NCBI GenBank assembly: GCA_964628835.1
Contig: CAZVME010000042.1
Span: forward strand, 1 to 28,303
DNA: 28,303 nt
Direction: 5' to 3'
Origin: JAAGZL01 sp964628835
GTDB lineage: Bacteria; Pseudomonadota; Gammaproteobacteria; Chromatiales; Chromatiaceae
Made by a program: the position numbers and the translations under genes. Below, one piece after another: positions 24,367-28,303 of the stretch (position 1 is its first letter; each line of letters opens with the position of its first letter). A model generated the notes under the pieces. The model was not told the DNA's origin, made no database searches, and saw nothing but the letters and a program-made list of their open reading frames with translations.

Positions 24367-25881
24367 CTATTTTTTCATCTGTTCTATCTTGATGCGCCAC
24401 TCGGCCGGGCCGGTCTGGTGTACTGAGGTGCCCTTGCTGTCTACGGCTACGGTAACCGGCATGTCCACCACCTCGAACTCACGGATTGCCTCCATTCCCA
24501 GATCCTCGAAGGCTACGATGCGGGAGGAGCGTATTGCCTTGGACACCAAGTAGGCGGCGCCACCCACGGCCATCAGGTATGCAGCACCATGCCGTTTGAT
24601 CGATTCAATGGCGGCAGGGCCACGTTCTGCCTTGCCTACCATGCCGATAAGCCCCATGTCTGATAGCATCATATCGGTAAATTTGTCCATGCGGGTGGAG
24701 GTGGTGGGTCCGGCCGGGCCTACGGCTTCGTCCCGTACCGGGTCCACTGGACCCACGTAGTAGATGAAGCGGTTATGGAAATCCACACCATCCGGCAGGG
24801 GTTCACCCTTCTCCATGAGTTCCTGGATTCGTTTGTGCGCGGCATCGCGTCCGGTTAGCAGTTTGCCGGAGAGTAAAATGCTTTCGCCCGGTTGCCAGCT
24901 GGCGATCTCCTCTTTGGTAACCGTATCCAGATTTACTTTGCGGGAGTTGCTGGAGCCATCCAGGGATATCTCCGGCCAATCGTCCAGACTCGGTGGTTGC
25001 AGGTCGGCCGGGCCGCTGCCGTCCAGGGTGAATTCAATATGACGGGTGGCGGCGCAGTTGGGGATCATGGCCACCGGCAGAGAGGCGGCATGGGTCGGGA
25101 AATCATTGATCTTGATATCCAACACCGTGGTGAGTCCGCCCAGACCCTGGGCGCCAATGCCGAGGGCGTTTACCTTGTCGAACAACTCAAGCCGCAGCTC
25201 TTCAACCCGGTTTTGTGGGCCACGCGCCTGAAGCTCATGGATGTCGATGTGTTCCATTAGGGACTCTTTGGCCAGCAGCATGGCCTTCTCTGCGGAACCG
25301 CCAATGCCTATGCCCAGCATCCCCGGTGGGCACCAGCCAGCGCCCATCTGTGGGACCATCTCCAGCACCCAATCTACCAGGCTGCCGGAGGGATTAAGCA
25401 CGGTGAATTTTGTCTTATTTTCTGAACCACCACCCTTGGCTGCCAGTTTCACCTCCAGCTTGTCTCCAGGGACCAGTCTGGTATGGATCACGGCAGGGGT
25501 GTTGTCTTTGGTATTCTTGCGCGCTCCGGCAGGGTCGGCCACTACGGATGCCCGCAATACATTATCCGGGTGATTGTAACCACGGCGTACGCCTTCGTTT
25601 ATGATATCTTCCAGACTCATATCTGACTCAAACTTCAGGTCCATGCCCACTTCCAGAAACACCACAACCATACCCGTATCCTGACAGATCGGGCGCTTGC
25701 CTTCTGCACACATCCTGGAGTTGACCAGGATCTGGGCCATGGCATCTTTTGCTGATGGTGACTCTTCCCGTTCCCAGGCGGCGGTTAGGGCCTTGATGTA
25801 ATCTGCGGGATGGTAATAGGAGATGTATTGCAGCCCATCTGCAATACTCTGGATCAGATCTTGTTGGCGTATTGTAGTCAT
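24367..25881 (-). CDS. fumA: Fumarate hydratase, class I (4Fe-4S)
   Basis: The 504-residue protein is the oxygen-sensitive, iron-sulfur type of fumarase that interconverts fumarate and malate in the TCA cycle. The three cluster cysteines are Cys66 (RPICQDTGM), Cys184 (GAGWCPPGMLG) and Cys276 (IPNCAATRH), with spacing close to the E. coli FumA set. Both domains are present: the N-terminal hydratase alpha part and the C-terminal beta part with LLSGKLLTGRDAAHKR and YYVGPVDPVRDEAVGPAGPTTSTRMD. There is no strong ribosome binding site before the ATG. Its 3' end abuts the REP pair. Some relatives prefer mesaconate or tartrate, but the full-length form favours fumarase. Confidence 0.95.
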   Translation of the reverse strand: MTTIRQQDLIQSIADGLQYISYYHPADYIKALTAAWEREESPSAKDAMAQILVNSRMCAEGKRPICQDTGMVVVFLEVGMDLKFESDMSLEDIINEGVRRGYNHPDNVLRASVVADPAGARKNTKDNTPAVIHTRLVPGDKLEVKLAAKGGGSENKTKFTVLNPSGSLVDWVLEMVPQMGAGWCPPGMLGIGIGGSAEKAMLLAKESLMEHIDIHELQARGPQNRVEELRLELFDKVNALGIGAQGLGGLTTVLDIKINDFPTHAASLPVAMIPNCAATRHIEFTLDGSGPADLQPPSLDDWPEISLDGSSNSRKVNLDTVTKEEIASWQPGESILLSGKLLTGRDAAHKRIQELMEKGEPLPDGVDFHNRFIYYVGPVDPVRDEAVGPAGPTTSTRMDKFTDMMLSDMGLIGMVGKAERGPAAIESIKRHGAAYLMAVGGAAYLVSKAIRSSRIVAFEDLGMEAIREFEVVDMPVTVAVDSKGTSVHQTGPAEWRIKIEQMKK

Positions 25882-26080
25882 AGCTTGGTTACCGATATTG
25901 TTTTCTATGGTGCTCCAGTTCTCTGGGTCACCTTGGTTTGTCTCTTTGGATAAGTTGTACTCGTGCTAGTATACTTCAAGGACTAGTCAGAGAAACTGCT
26001 ATCAGAAAAATAAGTGGGACTCCAAACTCAAATCATGCGCATGTTGTACGCAATCTAACGCGGAAGAGTAATTTACAGAG

Positions 26081-26335
26081 ATGTCCGATCCTGACAAAAC
26101 TGATGAAAATTGGCCCAAGGTGAGCGTCAGTGCGCTGGAGGCGGATATTGCCTATTTTGACGCCAGGCTTTCCATGCTTGCAAGAGACACCTCTACCATC
26201 CACCAGGAGGCCCAGACTCGGGCCTACCAGGCGCTGGAATCCACCCTCATCGGGATGTTGCTCAAACTACGCATGCAGTCTGCCAGTTGCATCAATAACT
26301 TTGAAGACAAGAAACCTGATGCTGAAACAGATTAA
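26081..26335 (+). CDS. Small protein of unknown function
   Basis: The 84-residue product begins MSDPDKTDENWPKVSVSALE. It is acidic at both ends, with a likely amphipathic helical core (ALEADIAYFDARLSMLARD, then a second helix around ALESTLIGMLLKLRMQSAS). There are no signal peptide, cysteine pairs or recognised motifs. A purine-rich ACAGAG lies just before the ATG. Its stop overlaps that of the facing DUF2934 gene by the four bases TTAA (convergent). Codon usage and lack of a competing frame support a real gene, but I cannot assign a role. Confidence 0.6.
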   Translation: MSDPDKTDENWPKVSVSALEADIAYFDARLSMLARDTSTIHQEAQTRAYQALESTLIGMLLKLRMQSASCINNFEDKKPDAETD

Positions 26336-26637
26336 CCTTTGGTCTGTCTGATTAGATTATCTATTTCCCGCTCTGCTCTTACCCAATCATCCAGTTCTGA
26401 ACCACCCATATAACCGCGTTTCTGTCCCAGGTAGTATGCGGCAGTGCGGATCATTGCGAGGCGCTGTTCACTGCTGATTATGACTGGCGTGGATTTGAAT
26501 GCGGCCGATTTAACTTTTGCAGCATGCTCTTTTTTGGATTTCTTGGTCTTTTTCCTGGAATCTTTCTTAGCAGCTTTGTTCTCCTTTTTAGTCTTCTTGT
26601 TGCTATTTTTTTTGTCCTTGTGTTTCTTTTTCGCCAT
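26332..26637 (-). CDS. Lysine-rich N-terminal tail plus DUF2934-like domain
   Basis: The frame opens at 26691, but the ATG at 26637 has AGGAG eight bases upstream and gives a 101-residue protein. The first 50 residues are a histone-tail-like run with 22 lysines (KKKHKDKK..., KKTKKENK...). Residues 56-95 match the small DUF2934 pattern: SEQRLAMIRTAAYYLGQKRG, then DDWVRAEREID. DUF2934 has no defined activity. The tail suggests nucleic-acid or polyanion binding, which is inference. It is 35 bp downstream of the nuclease-fold gene on the same strand and overlaps the end of the small ORF on the other strand. Confidence 0.8.
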   Translation of the reverse strand: MAKKKHKDKKNSNKKTKKENKAAKKDSRKKTKKSKKEHAAKVKSAAFKSTPVIISSEQRLAMIRTAAYYLGQKRGYMGGSELDDWVRAEREIDNLIRQTKG

Positions 26638-26672
26638 GGTGGATACTCCTGTTGGATGATTGGTTGGCCCCT

Positions 26673-27122
26673 TTATCTCACTCCACTCCATATGCCCAGC
26701 CTGAGACGTTTGGCCTTACGTATGGCTTTTGAGTATAGGTTATTATCCCTAAGGGTCTGGAAGTCAGGCTTGTGCGTGCCCAGCCCCGCCTCCAGCAGGC
26801 GCAGGCTGACGTCGCTGTTTCCCAGCAGCACCTTTCCCAGTGGGTGTCCCCATCGATTTCTGATCCGATATTCAACTACAACCGGGCGTCCGGCAATCAG
26901 GGATGAGAGCTGTTTCCTGGCTGCGCGTCCCCATCTGGATTTTAGGGGTGGGGCCTGGATTCCCAGCAACTGGATATCAAGATGTTGGTTGTCACTGGTG
27001 GTGAGCACCAGTTTGTCGCCGCTGATTATCCTGGAAGGGCGTCCTGATATGGTCTCTGCTACGACTGCCTGTGTCAAAAGCAGGAGCAAGATTAGAAATG
27101 TGATTTGCTTATTTTTCATCAT
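26673..27122 (-). CDS. Secreted staphylococcal-nuclease-fold protein, probably without nuclease activity
   Basis: A signal peptide (MMKNKQ, a leucine-rich stretch, cleavage near VVA-ET) precedes a single SNase-type OB fold: RIISGDKLVL, LLGIQAPPL, NRWGHPLGKVLL, EAGLGTHKP and IRKAKRLRLGIW can all be placed on the family pattern. The residues needed for catalysis in S. aureus nuclease do not line up: the Arg35 position is Gln51, Asp40 is Gln56, Glu43 is Pro59 and Arg87 is His93. The start is set at the first ATG of the MM pair at 27122, because the frame upstream only offers a TTG (27158). It is probably a binding or structural protein of the periplasm rather than an active nuclease. Confidence 0.82.
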   Translation of the reverse strand: MMKNKQITFLILLLLLTQAVVAETISGRPSRIISGDKLVLTTSDNQHLDIQLLGIQAPPLKSRWGRAARKQLSSLIAGRPVVVEYRIRNRWGHPLGKVLLGNSDVSLRLLEAGLGTHKPDFQTLRDNNLYSKAIRKAKRLRLGIWSGVR

Positions 27123-27268
27123 GATTAATGGTTGATATTGCCACTGTAATTGCAACAAATAGAAAGAGTTAGTGTCTACAGAGCCTTTTACAGTTTACAC
27201 CAGTATCTTCTCCTGCCTGCGTTGGTGATGTTGCTCAGAGGTTCTAAAATGCTCATTTCATAATGCTA

Positions 27269-27625
27269 CTAAATCGCGGGGTTTAACAGAACCTGGATGT
27301 TATCGATATCTTTTTCGGTATTTACTTCGAAAAAGTTGCTCTGTCCATAAAATCCTGATGGAGGTTGCCCGTACACTGAGTTGTGTTTGAGCTGGTAAAT
27401 GCCTGGTGCAAGAGGAATGCCTCCCTCCTGGAAGTCACTGAGTTTTAATTTCCGTTTTTCTATCTCAACATACTTATACTGACCGCTTGTGTCCCCGGCC
27501 CAACGCTTGATGGTTACCCCCTCATCTTGCTGTTTACGCTCATAACGGATGAGTGTTACAAAGTTAATGTAGTCAAGGGGTAAGGTTTTTCCATTTCTAA
27601 CATCCACAAAAATTGGTTTTACCAA
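27269..27625 (-). CDS. Unknown protein, possibly the 3' part of an interrupted gene
   Basis: 118 codons follow a TTG at 27625. They are in the same reading frame as the upstream ORF (27635-28282) and separated from it only by one TAA (27635-27637) and three sense codons. The sequence has an alternating strand-like pattern (KPIFVDVRNGKTLPLDYINF, APGIYQLKHNSVYGQPP) suggestive of a beta-rich domain. No ATG, weak GGGG as the only possible ribosome binding site. It is either a separate gene with a TTG start or the broken 3' part of the upstream gene. No function is assigned. Confidence 0.5.
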   Translation of the reverse strand: MVKPIFVDVRNGKTLPLDYINFVTLIRYERKQQDEGVTIKRWAGDTSGQYKYVEIEKRKLKLSDFQEGGIPLAPGIYQLKHNSVYGQPPSGFYGQSNFFEVNTEKDIDNIQVLLNPAI

Positions 27626-27634
27626 CCCCAGGCT

Positions 27635-28237
27635 TTATATGATACGGCTAACACCTTTCCCTGAATAATCGAACGTTGCCAGTTTCTGCCAAGGGGTTGG
27701 TTGCTGGTCTTTTTTTGTAGTTCTGGTTTTGATGAAATAGCTATCCTGGTTCCAGTTTAGTGGTGTGATCCAAATGCCGATACCCAGGTTTCCACCAGCC
27801 ACTCCGCTGGCACTCTGCTTGAGTAAAGTGCCATTAGTGGAGTCTTGATCCCACTGGCCGTCATATCCGGCACTGGAAACATTCTTGATGGACCGATCTT
27901 TACTGTTTGGGTGGATAATAACTCCAAAGGCTCCAGGCGGGATTGGCGCAACCCGGTCGCTGCGATTCAGCAGCACACTAAATTCTGCGACATTATTCGT
28001 ATTGCAGATCAGAAACTCAATGTGGGACAGGTCGTTAATTGCACCAATGTTCGGAACAACCAGTTCAAATACTATCGCCCTGGCTTCTTTTTCATAGACA
28101 ACACGGACAAACTCCATAGGGATCGGTTTGCCTGGTGGTTGATTTATGTAGTGGGAAAAAACAGCCAATCCCAGGAGTAGGGAGGCAAAGAGAAGTGGCA
28201 AACCCATGCTGACTGTTCTGGATCTGTCAGATGACAT
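27635..28237 (-). CDS. Unknown membrane-anchored protein
   Basis: The likely start is the ATG at 28237 (200 residues), which puts a short polar segment (SSDRSR) before one transmembrane segment, about residues 9-29 (MGLPLLFASLLLGLAVFSHY). An earlier ATG at 28282 is possible. The rest is probably extracytoplasmic, beta-rich, with an Asn/Ser/Gly-rich part (SSAGYDGQWDQDSTNG). I recognise no family. It ends at a TAA, after which the same frame stays open for another ~120 codons (27625-27269). An in-frame TAA just upstream of 28282 shows the gene begins inside the window. Confidence 0.6.
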   Translation of the reverse strand: MSSDRSRTVSMGLPLLFASLLLGLAVFSHYINQPPGKPIPMEFVRVVYEKEARAIVFELVVPNIGAINDLSHIEFLICNTNNVAEFSVLLNRSDRVAPIPPGAFGVIIHPNSKDRSIKNVSSAGYDGQWDQDSTNGTLLKQSASGVAGGNLGIGIWITPLNWNQDSYFIKTRTTKKDQQPTPWQKLATFDYSGKGVSRII

Positions 28238-28303
28238 ACTTACACCACAGAAGTGGACCCCATCACTGACACAGCAAATCATCTTTTATAAGTGATATCC
28301 CTG

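Noticed and set aside
26524..27135. 203-codon plus-strand ORF over the DUF2934 and SNase-like genes
   Set aside because: Its Phe/Leu-rich start is the complement of the lysine tract. The minus-strand genes have ribosome binding sites, a signal peptide and recognisable domains.

Overview
The window reads as a piece of a gammaproteobacterial chromosome. The core genes (ilvB-ilvN-ilvC, pssA, leuA, rimI, prfC, class I fumarase) are all of gammaproteobacterial type. The ilvBNC-pssA-leuA order and a PEP-CTERM-type TPR lipoprotein beside exopolysaccharide genes would suit a Chromatiales-like or sulfur-oxidising lineage; that placement is inference. Base composition varies: the first ~1.95 kb is clearly AT-rich (18 G+C of 60 bases at 661-720), the biosynthetic core is GC-rich (39 of 60 at 14701-14760).

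Region 1 (about 1-6840, all on the minus strand) is a surface-polysaccharide operon read from right to left: UDP-HexNAc 6-dehydrogenase (tviB type), UDP-HexNAc 4-epimerase (tviC/wbpP type), gmd and fcl, which make GDP-L-fucose, then an Alg14/Alg13-like split glycosyltransferase pair and a SAM methyltransferase. It should supply a UDP-GalNAcA/GlcNAcA-type sugar and GDP-fucose for an exopolysaccharide or O-antigen.

Region 2 (about 7000-8840) is a scrapyard. It holds a truncated second copy of the dehydrogenase/epimerase junction, several REP palindromes, and a HEPN/MNT (hepT-mntA) toxin-antitoxin pair lying between two direct repeats.

Region 3 (8843-13721) holds a beta-CASP metallo-beta-lactamase RNase-like protein, an 805-residue TPR lipoprotein resembling PrsT of PEP-CTERM/exosortase systems, and a secreted DUF4124 protein.

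Region 4 (14086-23491, plus strand) is the conserved core: branched-chain amino acid synthesis (ilvB, ilvN, ilvC, leuA) with pssA between, then a family 4 uracil-DNA glycosylase, rimI and prfC. Small inverted-repeat elements sit between several of these genes. leuA has a good candidate promoter followed by a leader with an intrinsic terminator, which suggests attenuation.

Region 5 (23634-28282) has a REP-associated tyrosine transposase (RAYT) between two near-identical ~77-bp REP pairs, class I fumarase, a small unknown ORF, a lysine-rich DUF2934 protein, a staphylococcal-nuclease-fold protein that lacks its catalytic residues, and an unknown membrane-anchored protein whose frame is broken by one in-frame TAA.

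The recurring theme is REP mobility. The palindrome family that flanks the RAYT also occurs at 7526, at 8519 and, most strikingly, in frame inside the epimerase gene at 5311-5343. I saw no rRNA, tRNA or CRISPR array.
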